A stretch of 64,000 bases of DNA from Prorocentrum cordatum (lineage: Eukaryota; Sar; Dinophyceae; Prorocentrales; Prorocentraceae), in contig CAUYUJ010004358.1 in the NCBI GenBank assembly GCA_963575745.1, positions 63,501 to 127,500 of the forward strand, written 5' to 3'. The translations under genes were made by a program, and so were the position numbers. Within the stretch, counting starts at the first letter, position 1. Each line of letters begins with the position of its first letter. Positions 1-11,664 of the stretch are shown piece by piece. A model generated the notes under the pieces. It was not told the origin of the DNA, did not search any database, and saw only the letters and a program-made list of their open reading frames with translations.

Positions 1-111
1 AAAAACATATCGGCGGATATCAGGGCCTCCTCGTCCAATCCTGTTCAAATAAATCAATCCTCCCTGTCACACCCCCTCCAAACGTGTCCGTAGGGCGCGC
101 CGTCATCGTCA

Positions 112-139
112 AGCCATCATCATCATCACCATCATCACC

Positions 140-170
<31 letters not shown>

Positions 171-232
171 CCATCACCATCACCATCACCATCACCATCA
201 CCATCACCATCACCATCACCATCACCATCATC

Positions 233-295
<63 letters not shown>

Positions 296-1009
296 GTAAT
301 CCTCCTCCTCCTCCTCCTCATCATCATCATCATCATCATCATCCTCGTCATCATCGTCATTATCATCATCATCATCATTATCAGCATCATCAGTATCATC
401 ATCAGCACCATCATCAGCATAAGCATCATACGCATCATCGTAATCATCATAGTCATCATCATCATACTCATCATCAGCATTATCATCAGCATCATCATCA
501 GCATCCTCATCATCATCAGCAGCATGACCATCATCATGAGCATCAGCATGAGCATCAGCATCATCATCGTAATCCTCACCTCATCCTCCTCATCCTCATC
601 CTAGTCCAACTCCTCCTCATTCCTCCTCCTGCTCCTCCTCCCCCTCCTGCTCCTCCCTCCTCCTCCCTCTCACCACCATCATAATCATCATCATCATCAG
701 CAGCACCATCACCATCACCATCACCATCACCATCACCACCAACATCGTCATCATCATCATCATCATCATCATCATCGTCCGCAGCAGTAACACCATCATC
801 ATTAAAACCATAATCATAGTCATAAGCATCATCATAAGCATCTTTTTCTTCATCATCATCGTGATCGCCAATATTATCATCACAATCACCACCATCATCG
901 TCAACATCACCACAAACACCATCGTCATCATCCTAATTGTCATCCTCGTCCTCTTCATCACCCTCATTATCATTATCGTCATCGTCGTAATCGTCATCGT
1001 CATCATCAG

Positions 1010-1040
<31 letters not shown>

Positions 1041-1315
1041 GTCCGCAGCAGTAACACCATCATCATTAATACCATAATCATAGTCATAAGCATCATCATA
1101 AGCATATTTTTCTTCATCATCATCGTGATCGCCAATATTATCATCACAATCACCACCATCATCGTCAACATCACCACAAACACCATCGTCATCATCCTAA
1201 TTGTCATCCTCGTCCTCTTCATCACCCTCATTATCATTATCGTCATCGTCGTAATCGTCATCGTCATCATCAGCATCATCATCATCATCATCATCATCGT
1301 CATCGTCATGACCAG

Positions 1316-1349
<34 letters not shown>

Positions 1350-1675
1350 TTCATCAGCGGCATCACCACAATCACCACCATCATCGTCATCATTACCACC
1401 ACCATCGCCATCATCATCAGCATCATCATCTGCATCCTCATCCTCACCATCAGCCTCATCATCGTCATCGTCATCGTCATCATCATATTCATCAGCATCA
1501 TCAGCATTATCATCGTCATCATCACCACCTCCATCATCAGCATCAGCATGATCATCAGCATCATCATCACCATCACGATCCTTAGCATGATCATCATCAC
1601 CAACAGCAGCAACAACAACGTCAATATCAACATCAACATCAGCATCATCATCATCATCATCAACATCAACATCAG

Positions 1676-1713
<38 letters not shown>

Positions 1714-1716
1714 ACG
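112..1716. repeat. Interrupted ATC/TCA trinucleotide microsatellite
   Basis: About 1.6 kb of near-continuous TCA/CAT triplets with point variants (ACC, AGC, CGT, AAT). A pyrimidine-rich CTCCT break lies at about 600-665. On the opposite strand it reads as Asp- or Met-rich frames, and the long open frames here are by-products of the repeat. Positions 1-111 before it hold no feature I recognise. Confidence 0.95.
777..1304. repeat. 264-bp tandem duplication inside the microsatellite
   Basis: The block beginning GTCCGCAGCAGTAACACC at 777 recurs at 1041, a 264-bp period. The copies are nearly identical, with only a few substitutions (for example near 815 and 842 versus 1079 and 1106). 264 is a multiple of three, so the triplet phase is preserved. 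Confidence 0.85.
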
Positions 1717-1757
1717 ACGTCCGTCCGTCCGTCCGTCCGTCCGTCCGTCCGTCCGTC
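1717..1757. repeat. (CCGT)n tetranucleotide repeat
   Basis: About ten CCGT/GTCC tetranucleotides in a row, directly abutting the ATC microsatellite. Confidence 0.95.
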
Positions 1758-2199
1758 CTCCTCCTCCTCTTTGTTATCCTGCTACCGATCCTCCCCCCCT
1801 CCTGATTCTCCTTCTCGTAATCCTTATTCCTCCTCCCTCCTCCCCGTCTTCCGTTACCCTGACTCGCCTTATCGTTCTCCTTTCTCCTGGTCCAGATCCA
1901 TCCCTCCTTCTCCTCCCCCCCCCTCCGCATCGCCCAAGCCATGCCGTTCTCCCGCGTGGACGTCATCCCGAGGTTCGGCTCGTGCGGACCGCCGACGTGC
2001 AGGCCGAATCGGTTCAAGCCCGAAGAGCTATGGGGCAAACGCAGGGGGGAAAGAGAGACCTGGATGATCTGCGCTAATTTTGGCGCGTCCAGACCATTCA
2101 AGAGACGACTCGGAGTGAAATTATCCTGGCGAAGAACCCAACCATATACAGTTGTGAGTACCGTCGTTGCGGGTATCGCCTTCGGAGGATCTCCTCGCG
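1758..2199. other. Pyrimidine-rich then unique sequence, no gene recognised
   Basis: From 1758 to about 1935 the plus strand is C/T-rich low complexity. From 1936 to 2199 it is non-repetitive. Minus-strand open frame continues through this stretch but only as an extension of the microsatellite frame. I recognise no domain. Confidence 0.5.
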
Positions 2200-3880
2200 G
2201 GGCCATGAAGCATGCGAGGGTGTGCCGATGTAAGGCGGGGCCGCCATGTAGGCGCTACCACTGGTGCTTTAGGCGGACCGCGCTACGGGGCCACGAAGAG
2301 TGTGAGGGGTGCGCCGCAGTGGGGCGGGGCCGCCAGTGGGCCTTCGGTGGAGCTCCCTATGGGGCAACGAAACAATGTAATGGGTGGGGAAACGAATGCG
2401 AGTACAGCCACCGGGGCCTTCGATGCAGCTCCCATGAGGCCGCAAAGCGCTGTGCTGGGTGGGGGGAACGCATGCGAACACCACCACTGGGGCCTTCGGT
2501 GGAGCTCCTATGGGGCCACGAAGCGCTGCACTGGGCGGGGGCGACGCATGCATGTGCATCCACTGGGGCCTCCCGTTGGGCTCCCAATGGGACCACAAAG
2601 CGCTGCACTGGGTGTGGGTGACGTATGCGGGCGGTGCCACTGGGGCCTTCGATCGAGCACCCTATGGGGTCACGAAGCGCTGTGCTGGGTGGGGTGTGAC
2701 GCATGCGGGCGGTGCCACTGGGGACTTCGGAGCAGCTCCCTATGGGGCCACTGAACGCTGTACTGGGTGGGGGAAACACATGCGGGCGATGCCACTGGGG
2801 CCTTCGGTGGAGCTCCCTAGGGGACCACGAAACGCTGTACTGGGTGGGGGTGTGACGCATGCGGGCGGTGCCACTGCCCACTGCGGCCCTCGGTGGAGCT
2901 CCCTATGGGGCCACGAAGCGCTGCACTTGGTGGGGGTAACGCATGCGGGCGGTGTCACTGAGGCCTTCGATGAGGCTCCCTAGGGGGCCACTGAACGCTG
3001 TACTGGGTGGGGAAACACATGCGGGCGGTGCCACTGGGGCCTTCGGTGGAGCTCCGTAGGGGGGCACGAGGCTGTATTGGGTGGGGGTTTGACGCATGCG
3101 GGCGGTGCCGCTGGTGCCTGTGGTGAAGTTCCCTATGGGGCCACGAAGCGCTGTACTCGGTGTGGGTGACGCATGCGGGCGTTGCCACTGGGGCCTACGG
3201 TGGAGCTCCCTATGGCGCCACGAAGCGCTGCACTGGGTGGGGGATGACGCATGCGGGCGGTGTCACTGAGGCCTTCGATGAGGCTCCCTAGGGGGCCACG
3301 AAGCGCTGTTACTGGGCGGGGGAAACACATGCGGGCGATGCCACTGGGGCCTTCGGTGGAGCTCACTAGGGGGCCACGAAACGCTGTACTGGGTGGGGAT
3401 GTGACGCATGCGGGCGGTGTCGCTGGTGCCTGTGGCGAAGCTCCGTATGGGGCCACGAAACGCTATACTCGGTGTGGGTGACGCATGCGGGCGGTGTCAC
3501 TGAGGCCTTCGATGAGGCTCCCTAGGGGGCCACTGAACGCTGTACTGGGTGGGGGAAACACATGCGGGCGGTGCCACTGGGGCCTTCGGTGGAGCTCCCT
3601 AGGGGGGCCACGAAACGCTTTACTGGGTGGCGGTGACGCATGCGGGCGGTGCCACTAGGGCCTTCGGTGGAGCTCCCTATGGGCCCACGAAGCGCTGTAC
3701 TGGGTGGGGGGTGACGCATGCGGGCGGTACTGCTGGGGCCTTCGGTGGAGCTCCCTATGGGGCCACGAAGCGTGTGAGGGGTGCCGAAATGGGTGTGGGT
3801 GACGCATGCGGGCGGTGCCACTGGGGCCTTCGGTGGAGTTCCCAATGGGGGCCACGAAACGCTGTACTGGGTGGGTGAAG
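2200..3880. repeat. ~78-bp minisatellite array (about 21 copies)
   Basis: Tandem units carry GACGCATGCGGGCGGTGCC, CCTTCGGTGGAGCTCCCTA and GCCACGAAGCGCTGTACTGG. Anchors at 2621, 2699, 2776, 2855, 2939, 3015, 3092 and 3169 give spacings of 76-84, mean 78 bp. Copies diverge by substitutions and small indels, so the array is old or fast-mutating. All open frames across it are repeat by-products. Confidence 0.92.
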
Positions 3881-4028
3881 CGCAAGGAGGGGGGAGGAAG
3901 GGGAGAACACGGGGACCGTCTCTTCAAATCGAAGACCCAACACTACACATTGGTTAGGAACACATAACCCTGGGGAATGGGTCCTAAGCCGGGGACCGAC
4001 GACTCGAAAGGAGCTAGTCTTCGGAGGT

Positions 4029-4413
4029 CTAGGGGGAGGGGGAGGAGGAGGAGGAGGAGGAGGAGGAGGAGGAGGAGGAGGAGGAGGAGGAGGAAGAGGA
4101 GGAGGAGGAGGAGGAGGAGGAGGAGAAGAAAGGGGAGGGAGGACGACGACGAGACCGAAAGAGAGGGAACGCAGGTGGACTAGGAGAGGAGAAGTATGAG
4201 GAAGATGGGAAGAATGAGGATGAGGAGGAGTGGGGATGAAAGGGGCGATGAATGAGGAGTGACGGGCAGGAGGAGAGGCCAGAGCAGGGTGAGGAGAGAG
4301 GGAGAGGAAGGGGGGAGGGAGCGATGAGCGAGGAGCGAGGACTCCTCCTCCTTCTTGTCCTCCTCCTCCTCCCTCCTCCCCTCCTCCTCCTCCTCCTCCT
4401 CCTCCTGCACGGT
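4029..4413. repeat. (GGA)n tract followed by (CTC)n tract
   Basis: An almost pure GGA tract (about 4029-4135) is followed by purine-rich sequence and then a CTC tract (about 4343-4410) on the same strand. The two tracts are complementary and could pair as inverted arms. Confidence 0.9.
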
Positions 4414-4890
4414 GCGGGGCCGCGATTCCAACTTTATCCACTACAGGTCGTGGTCCTCAGAGCACGAGGGAGGACCCTCGCATGACGAGAGGAGCATGCC
4501 GTCGCATGACGAGGGGAGAATGCCATCGCCTGCGCAACGGCCCCCTCAATATCTGAACAGAATGGGGGTGCGATGGACCTCGAATGTGGCTCATGCGCAT
4601 CACGGATTGCTTCCCAGGCTGTTTCAAACGGTATTCGACCGCTTCGGCTTCATTAGAACTGTTGGCTCGATTATTGCTTTCGCGCTAGCTGCATCCACAC
4701 GATAAAATAATCATCGCATGCCCAGTGTGCCCCGTATGCCTCTAGTGCTGCAGAAGCGAAGCAATAAGAAGCAAGAAGAAACATCAGAAAGATGATGAGG
4801 AAACGAACACGGGTTGGAGTGGATGTCGAGATGGGCGCCACGAGCGCCTGCTGCGTTCGCAGGGTACCCTCTCCTTTCCTCATTATTCCC
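4414..4890. other. Unique sequence, no gene recognised
   Basis: Non-repetitive island between microsatellites. A short near-duplication of GCATGCCGTCGCATGACGA type occurs at about 4480-4520. No coding domain or RNA gene was recognised. Confidence 0.4.
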
Positions 4891-4963
4891 CTTCCTCCTC
4901 CTCATCCGCCTCCTCCTCGCCCTCCTCCTCCTCCTCCTCATCATCATCATATTCATCATCATC

Positions 4964-4995
<32 letters not shown>

Positions 4996-5228
4996 CATCA
5001 GCATCATCAGCATCATCATCATCATCATCATCATCATCAGCAGCAGCATCATCATCGTCATCATCATCAGCATCGTCAGCATCAGCATCATCATCATCAT
5101 CATCCTCATCATCATCATCATCAGCATCTTGTCATCAGCATCATCATCAGCAGCATGGTCATCATCATACTCCTCATCATAATCGGCATCATCATCCACA
5201 TCAGCATCATCATCATCATTACCACCAG

Positions 5229-5263
<35 letters not shown>

Positions 5264-5600
5264 ACATCACCATCATCATACTCATCATCACCACCACCAT
5301 CATCCGCAGCATCATCAGCACCCGCATCATCATCCTCATCAGCATCATCGGCCTCATCACCATCATCGTACTCGTCAGCATCATCATCAATATCACCATC
5401 CGCATCATCATCAGCATCAGCATCATCAGCATCATCATCACCATCATCGTTGTCATCATGCTTCTCCTCCTCACCATCTTCATCCTCATCCACGTTATGC
5501 TCAGGTTCTTCCTCCTCCTCATCATCATCATCATCCTCACCCTGTTCCCCCTCCTCATCCTCTTCCTCCTACACCTCCTCCTCCCCGCCAGCTCCTCATC
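4891..5600. repeat. CTC then ATC/CAT microsatellite
   Basis: A CTC tract (4891-4938) runs into interrupted ATC/CAT triplets to about 5450 and mixed CTC/CAT to about 5600. The minus-strand frame is Asp-rich, as expected from the repeat. Confidence 0.93.
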
Positions 5601-6104
5601 ATCCTCCTTCTCGGGGACGCGGGGAGAAGGGGGGAGGAGGTAGAACTTCCACATAGTTCCCGTGCCTCAGATGCTGCCCTGATAGCTCTCAATGGTAGCA
5701 GCTTGGCTATCAGCGGGCGTCATTGGGTAACGATCGGGCACACTGATCCACACGCAGGGTAATTACAGCATGGGGTAAGAGAAGGCGGTGCCCTTTGTAT
5801 GGATATGGGAACATCGCCAGCTCGGGAGAGTAAGCGGGGGCCGCCCGACCCCATTCCTTGATCTTGCACCGAAGTCGATGTCGCTTGCCCTGGCGCCGAA
5901 GCGGGGGGAATGCCAAGAGGCAGCACGCGACTCACCCGATCAACAAGGCAAGAGGCTTACGCGCGAGTACGAAGTTGCCTTGGAAGCCCTCGAAGTGCCT
6001 TCCCAAAACTGCGCCCAGGACGCCTGTGTCGTGCATAGGGTTCGTCCAGCAGGTCCCCGAAGTTGGAACAACGTTGCGCAGCCCCCCCCCGCCCTCCGAA
6101 TTCG
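5601..6104. other. Unique island, no gene recognised
   Basis: Non-repetitive sequence. A plus-strand open frame crosses it (from 5788), but it reads on into the microsatellite and shows no recognisable motif. Confidence 0.4.
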
Positions 6105-6189
6105 CTGCTCCTCCTACTCCTCCTACTTCTCCTCCTCCTCCTCCTCCTCCTCCTCCTCGTGCTCATCATCGTCGTCGTCGTCGTCATCG

Positions 6190-6269
<80 letters not shown>

Positions 6270-6356
6270 GGCATCATCATCGGCATCATCATCAACAGCA
6301 TCATCATCAGCATCATCAGCACCATCACCAACAGCAACATCATTCGCATCAGCAGT

Positions 6357-6403
<47 letters not shown>

Positions 6404-7107
6404 GATCATCATCATCAGCAGCAGTATCATCATCATCATCGCCAGCAGCATCGTCATCATCGTCACCATCAGCACCATCGTCTTCATCATCGTCGTAAGC
6501 AACATCGTCATCATCAGCATCATCATCCTCAACAGCATCATCGGCATACTTACCCTCACCACCATCATCATCAGTACCACAACCACTAATCCTCATCATC
6601 ACCACAACCACCCCCACCGTCATCATCCTCAGCATTACTACCATCAGCAGCAACATCATCGTCATCAACAGCATCATCAGCAGCATTATCATAATCAACA
6701 ACAAACTCATTAGCATCATCATCATCAGCATCATCAACATCACCATGATCAGCATCATCGTCTTCATCATCGCCATCACAATCATCATCGTCCTAATACT
6801 CATCCTCATCCGCATCCTCTGCATCATCTTCCTCCTCCTCCTCCTCCTCATCCTCGTACTCCTCCTACTCATCCTCCGTCTCCAAGTCCTCCTCCTCCTT
6901 GTCCTCCTTCTCCTCCTCCCGACCATCAGCATCCTCATCCCCATCCTCATCCGCCTCATCATTCGCATCCTCATCCTCATCATCATCCTCATACTCCTCA
7001 TCCTCATCCTTATCCGCCTCCTCATCCTCTTATTCATATATCATCATCAACACCTTCTTCACCACCATCATTACCACCACAACCATCACCATCGTCATCA
7101 TCATTTG

Positions 7108-7150
<43 letters not shown>

Positions 7151-7750
7151 GCCATCGCCATCATAGTAATCATAATCATCATCAGTATCATCATCATCAT
7201 CATAATCATCATCATCATCCTCATACCAGTCCAATGTCTCGTCCTGTTCCTCCTCTAACCCCTTCCCCTCCTCCTCCTGCTCATCCTTCTCCTTATCTCA
7301 TCTTCGTCCTCCTCCTCCTCATCATCCTCATCATCATCAACAGCATCATCATCGGCATCATCATCGTCGTCCTTATCGTCATCGTCATCGTCATCAGCGT
7401 CGTCATCAGCACCATCATCATCAACAATAAGAACAATAGCATCATCATCATCATCATCATCATCATCGTCGTCGTCATCGCCGTCGCCTGAAGCAGCATT
7501 AACGTCCTTGTTCCCCTCGCCCCCATCCATCTCCTCTTCCTCCTCCTCGTCCTGATCATCAGCATCCTCATCCTCACCTGCATCCGCATATCATCCACAT
7601 CCACACCCGCATCCGCATACGCATCATCAAGTTCATCATCATCATCATCAGCATCGTCATCATCATCAGCCGCTTCATCATCACCACCATCATCAACACC
7701 ACCATCATCAGCGTCATCATCATCAGCTGAATCATCATCATCATCACATC

Positions 7751-7791
<41 letters not shown>
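6105..7791. repeat. CTC/ATC interrupted microsatellite
   Basis: About 1.7 kb of ATC/TCA and CTC triplets with an uninterrupted core at about 6185-6270. Both strands carry long open frames (poly-Ser, His or Ile on plus, poly-Asp or Met on minus) that come from the repeat. Confidence 0.95.
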
Positions 7792-7792
<1 letters not shown>

Positions 7793-7899
7793 TTTGAAAG
7801 GGACCGGTAAGCTCGACCGCAGGCTACGCCTGAAGCGGAGCACAGCGGACCCGCAAGCATGTTGCCTTACCAGCACATTACTGTATATGAGATTACTCC

Positions 7900-8652
7900 T
7901 CAGGCGACCGCAGACCAGAATGTCTGGCCAGCCCAATGAGGAGCATGACGCTTTAAGTCATGCTTGAAGGATCGCATACCTCCCATGACCTGTAGGAGCA
8001 TATCTCTGTCAAAGCTCCCCTCTGTGTGACCATCCGCGGTCATGTCGCGAGTGTCACACCACTGAATGCCATGCACGATTCCTCGCTCCATCGTCTGTCG
8101 TATCCAACTGATGCGTACTAAAAGGGTACACGCAGCCGTTTTTTTTTTTGTTGAGGGGGGGTCTTTGCTTGACAAGGACTTGAAAACAGATTCAGCATTT
8201 ATGGCCAAGGTGACCTTGATGCTTAGGCCACCCAACTCAAGTATGTTTTTTTTTGTTTCAACTGAGTGGGGGTCAACCGACCCGCATGGAGCTTGTGCAG
8301 AGTCACGATCGTGGGATAGCAGTCCTCCAAGTTGCGGGCTGCTGCTAGTCTCTGCTGAATAGCTTGAGCGGACCTGCAAGAAGTGAGACTTGCAGTACGC
8401 ACCGATCAAGTGGACGACAGGCTTACCCGATGGCGTGGTTCCACACCGTAGCAGGTTTGCCCCGCGAATACCATAGCCTTTGATTTCGTCATCGGCATCT
8501 CCACTTTGGCGTCGATAGCCGGAGTCGCTGCGCAGGTCAACCTCGCCCGTTGGAGTCATCGATTGATAGGCGATCTTCTTAGGGAAAGCATGCGACTTCC
8601 GGGTAATCGCGCTCACTCGTCGCACTTGTATATTGGTCGGTTCTTGGACACG
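7900..8652 (-). pseudogene. copia RNase H module (copia 1)
   Basis: The RNase H domain would degrade the RNA strand of the RNA-DNA hybrid during retrotransposition. The frame shows SSYSAETSSS (the catalytic-Glu box written SSxSAE in copia RNase H), then a Lys/Asp-rich stretch and WCDTRDMTADGHTEGS, which matches the C-terminal copia RNase H box in which the Asp of the 'AD.xTK' motif is conserved. It ends HAPHWAGQTFWSAVA then stop. A TAA at 8653-8655 separates it from the reverse transcriptase in the same frame, so it is not expressed as part of an intact pol. Confidence 0.85.
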
Positions 8653-9499
8653 TTATAGAGAGACCACATATACCATCAACCACACTCGGGTGATTAATGC
8701 GTAAGCCAATGCGCCTCTGAGACTGGCGAACACGTCGGCGAACATCTTGGATGCCACGGCGTCAGCATCGGCGCCGGTGAGTTCAGGATGTTGTATAGGA
8801 GGGAGCTGTTGGATGCATGGATATTGGTCCAATGTGATATTGCCGCCCACATCCTTTGTGTACCTCACAACACAATGTTTAAATGTTTGTTTGTTGAGTT
8901 AGCAGTTGCCAAGTGCCCTCGACGCACTCGACGCACTTTTCAACGGTGTCCTCAGCGCCGGCCATATTGATATCATCGACATGTTTGGCTGCGAGCAGGT
9001 TGCTGCTCGCCTCGAACTCCTCGTCGTAGGACGTGGGTCTGAGTCCGAAGCCTCTCGTGGTCCTTCTGAGCTTCGGTGGGGAAGCTCCGGGTGCATCCCT
9101 GGTGCCGGTGCCCGGCTTGAGGCGCCGCAGGCGGTGCTTCGACGCGTCGTTGCGCTCGAATCCTGGAAGGCGCCAAAGCACCGCAGCCGATCCAGGCGGC
9201 AAAGTAAAGCACGCCACGCGTTCCTTCTCACCGGTTGCCTCAGCAAGTCCCTGCTAGGTCAACCCTTTCGAGAAAGCCATGTTGATGTCGAGGGAAGCAA
9301 TGTCCCATTGCTTCTTGCACGCTGCCGCGCTGGCGAATAATCTCTGGCTCGACCGCTGCTCTGTCTCTGAGAAGATTTCCACGTCGAAGGCTTCGTGGCC
9401 CATGAAATCCCGAAGCATCAGGCGTAATCCGATGGCGCGCTCCATCTCGCCCTTTTCGTTCTTCGCGAACTTCCATTTACGTGCGTACCTCGAAGTCAT
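8653..9499 (-). pseudogene. copia reverse transcriptase, central and C-terminal part
   Basis: The frame begins TSRYARKWKFAKNEKGE and includes LDINMAFSKGLT, the copia motif A region ('D.N.AFL.G'). An in-frame TAG at 9254-9256 follows, then ACFTLPPGSAAVLWRLPGFE, KHVDDINMAG (motif C, the Y/HVDD catalytic box), and after a frameshift near 8880-8895 in an AACA-repeat, RYTKDVGGNITLDQYP and HPELTGADADA, the copia connection region leading to RNase H. The original single reading frame is therefore broken by one frameshift and two nonsense codons. Confidence 0.85.
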
Positions 9500-10058
9500 G
9501 AGAATTGACGCTTGGCGTATATCTTAAATCTTGAAACACTTGTTATTAAACCATGTCTTGAGTTCAGTATGTAAGGCCTTTGATACTTTCTCGGGAGTCG
9601 CCTGGACGTCCGCCTTCGCGAGGAGGTCGTCTTCCTTGACGACCGCAGCTCGTTTTGCAGCGGCGGCAACATATACTCGCATGGTGGTTGCACGGTCGGC
9701 ATCGCATCTCATGCGCCGTTGTTCGGATAGGACTACATTTGACATTTCTGCCGTGAAGCAGAATTCTACATGTGCCCCCGCTGTTCTTCAGCTACAGTGA
9801 CCAGCGCACTGTTGTCGGTAGTCATACGCGCGGGTACTGTGTAAAGGTCATCTAACGGAGTTGCCTCAAGTAGATCCCTTTCGCCATGTAGTTCTGCGCG
9901 CCGCACTTCCACAACATGCGCCTCGAGATCCGCTGCCGATCCGATTCCTCATAAATCGCAGGAAGCCGCCCATCCTCCTGCGGTGGTTCGGCTTCTGGGG
10001 CTTCTCTGGCGTTTTCGTCTTGTGTCGGCATGTCCGCCAGTTCCTCAAACTTCGTCAT
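9500..10058 (-). pseudogene. copia reverse transcriptase, N-terminal linker
   Basis: Frame 10058-9852 contains GRLPAIYEESDRQRISRRML and WKCGAQNYMAKGIYLRQLR. Frame 9745-9527 contains AAAKRAAVVKEDDLLAKAD and ELKTWFNNKCFKI, then an in-frame TAA (9524-9526) before QASILMTSRYARKW. It is collinear with the RT start downstream. I place it between integrase and RT by position and by resemblance to copia polyproteins of dinoflagellates. At least one frameshift lies between 9852 and 9745. Confidence 0.65.
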
Positions 10059-10125
10059 ATATTGGTCAAAGCCCGATTGAGGTAGGTTTAACTGACTTTA
10101 GTCACTGGGTGATACTCGAATGTGA

Positions 10126-10781
10126 TTATCCAACTATATCATGAATATTCAGGGCAGCGCCTTCTGCCTCATAGTAATGGAAGCCTGGGTTCACATCGCT
10201 GTCGTCATGGACCAATGTGCAACTGTCTGCGCAAGCCACTGGAGGTAGCTCATGGATACTCTTGGCCGAGCCAACAGAGACTACATTCTCAATGCGGAAG
10301 TTTCTGATAAGGTATTGCAGCGCCAGGTACACCTCGGGAGATACTCGACTTGCACATGTCATCTGAAGCGTCCTGGTCGGGACATAGCCAAATGTCAAAG
10401 CAGGTCTCCCCGCAGGTAGACTGGCCACGAATGTCAACGCCGTCCGTAGTGCAGTGCTGTCGGAGCCGACTTCTCTGGCTATCAAAACTTCGATGTAAAA
10501 TGAATGTCGTGCACCGCCATATTGGACTTGTACATCTCGGTTCCCCTCTCGAATGATGACTCGACTCCTGTCGGGATCATGTCGCGCAACTGGGAACGGG
10601 CCATTCCAGTCTCCCCAGTCGTCCTTCGTAGTTGCGGGGCGATGATAGTCAACCAGATCTCCTTCATCGTAGTAATGCAGTAATGCTGACCGGTGATAGT
10701 TGTCTTAATACGCAATGCACGATTGGTCTCGGCTACTGCAGTAGCCTGTGCGATAACTTCAATGCATGCCCTGCGCACCGC
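10126..10781 (-). pseudogene. copia post-integrase region
   Basis: Two overlapping frames (10778-10482 and 10485-10126) together give a continuous protein-like segment. The first has RRACIEVIAQATAVAETNRA and LRIKTTITGQ. After a shift the sense continues with GDLVDYHRPATTKD and GWNGP-like residues, then LPAGRPALTFGYVP, LALQYLIRNFRIENVVSVGS and NPGFHYYEAEGAALNIHD. The 'GDLVDYHR...WNGP' part resembles the SH3-like C-terminal domain after copia integrases. The rest is a lineage-specific linker of unknown role. Confidence 0.6.
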
Positions 10782-10825
10782 CTGTTCTCGAGAGTGATCA
10801 GACGTTTATGTCGGCTGTTCGTGAT

Positions 10826-11326
10826 CTAGAACAGGCAATCATCGCCGGTTGCCGCCCAAACAAACAAAGCATTGCACGGAGACGCCTCATTGTAGAAGGT
10901 GAATGCGTTGGCGGCAAGCGAGGCTTCGTGCAATAGCCGCGCGAACACAAGAGTTACGTCTAACCCTTTGAATTCAATTTCCGCAGCGCGAAGTAGATGA
11001 CGCAATATGCCATTTCTGGCTTCGATCGTCGCGGCGCGTTGCCCACGCGCGCGCGCCCTCAGCTCGGTGCCCTTTGCCGGAAGGACTGCCCTTGCAGCGT
11101 CGTTGTTAAGGGCGCCCTCCCCATCGGAGTAGAGTACCGTGGCGGGTCCGAATTGCATCCAGCACTGATGATGCGCATCTGGGACACTGGTCACTGTCTT
11201 GTCTGCGCCTGGCGTTCGGAGGCGACGGTGTTCTCGAGCCTGTCGGCTCACTCTTTCATCTCCGCCGCCGTCGAAGCCTGCTGTCGCTCCTCCAGGGCGC
11301 GCGCAGCGTTGGCTATGGCCTCCCAA
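10826..11326 (-). pseudogene. copia integrase core (DDE-type)
   Basis: The integrase core would insert the cDNA. Visible motifs are WMQFGPATVLYSDGEGAL (the second catalytic Asp, 'D.EGA' copia box), followed about 35 residues later by RGQRAATIEARNGILRHLL, where the Glu of 'IEARNG' fits the catalytic Glu of the DD35E triad, and then LHEASLAANAFTFYNEASPC. The usual 'YGRQP' end is shifted out of frame (GRQPAM is readable in the next frame), so the core is truncated at its 3' side. Confidence 0.8.
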
Positions 11327-11664
11327 TCCCTGTTCAACTGTTGGGCAGCGACCTCCTGCTGTCGGGTCTCCAATTGCCTCAGTTGCTCACATGTCGCAGC
11401 CACGTTTCGCCCCTGGGCCTCGATTATCTCGACGCTCGCCCTCTGCTCTGCCCCTCGCCACTCATTGACTCGCAATCCAAGGCAGTCGCGCGAGGCGGGG
11501 GTCGTGCCTGACGGGCGGTGGAAGTTGAAGTTGCCTGGGTCACAACTGTTTGAGCATCCGAAACAGACAGGCTTCCTACGCAGGCCAGACAGGCCAGGGC
11601 ACCGCGATTCAGGCATATCGGCACACCTGGAGCCAAAGTTGGCACGCTTGACATTGATCCGCAT
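11248..11664 (-). pseudogene. copia zinc-knuckle or pre-integrase region, fragment
   Basis: The frame has Cys-rich sequence CPGLSGLRRKPVCFGCSNSC, then a Glu/Gln-rich predicted helix (RQQEVAAQQLNRDWEAIANA). It overlaps the start of the integrase frame, so a frameshift joins them. I read the Cys cluster as the remains of a zinc-binding motif, but spacing is not canonical and the assignment is inference from position. Confidence 0.4.

Noticed and set aside
617-2206. 529-codon minus-strand frame
   Set aside because: Nearly all of it is translated ATC/CTC microsatellite and low-complexity sequence. The non-repetitive N-terminal part has no recognisable domain.
2200-3880. CRISPR-like or gene-family reading of the 78-bp repeats
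   Set aside because: Units are contiguous and diverged, with no unique spacers between identical repeats. The overlapping frames in both strands follow the repeat.
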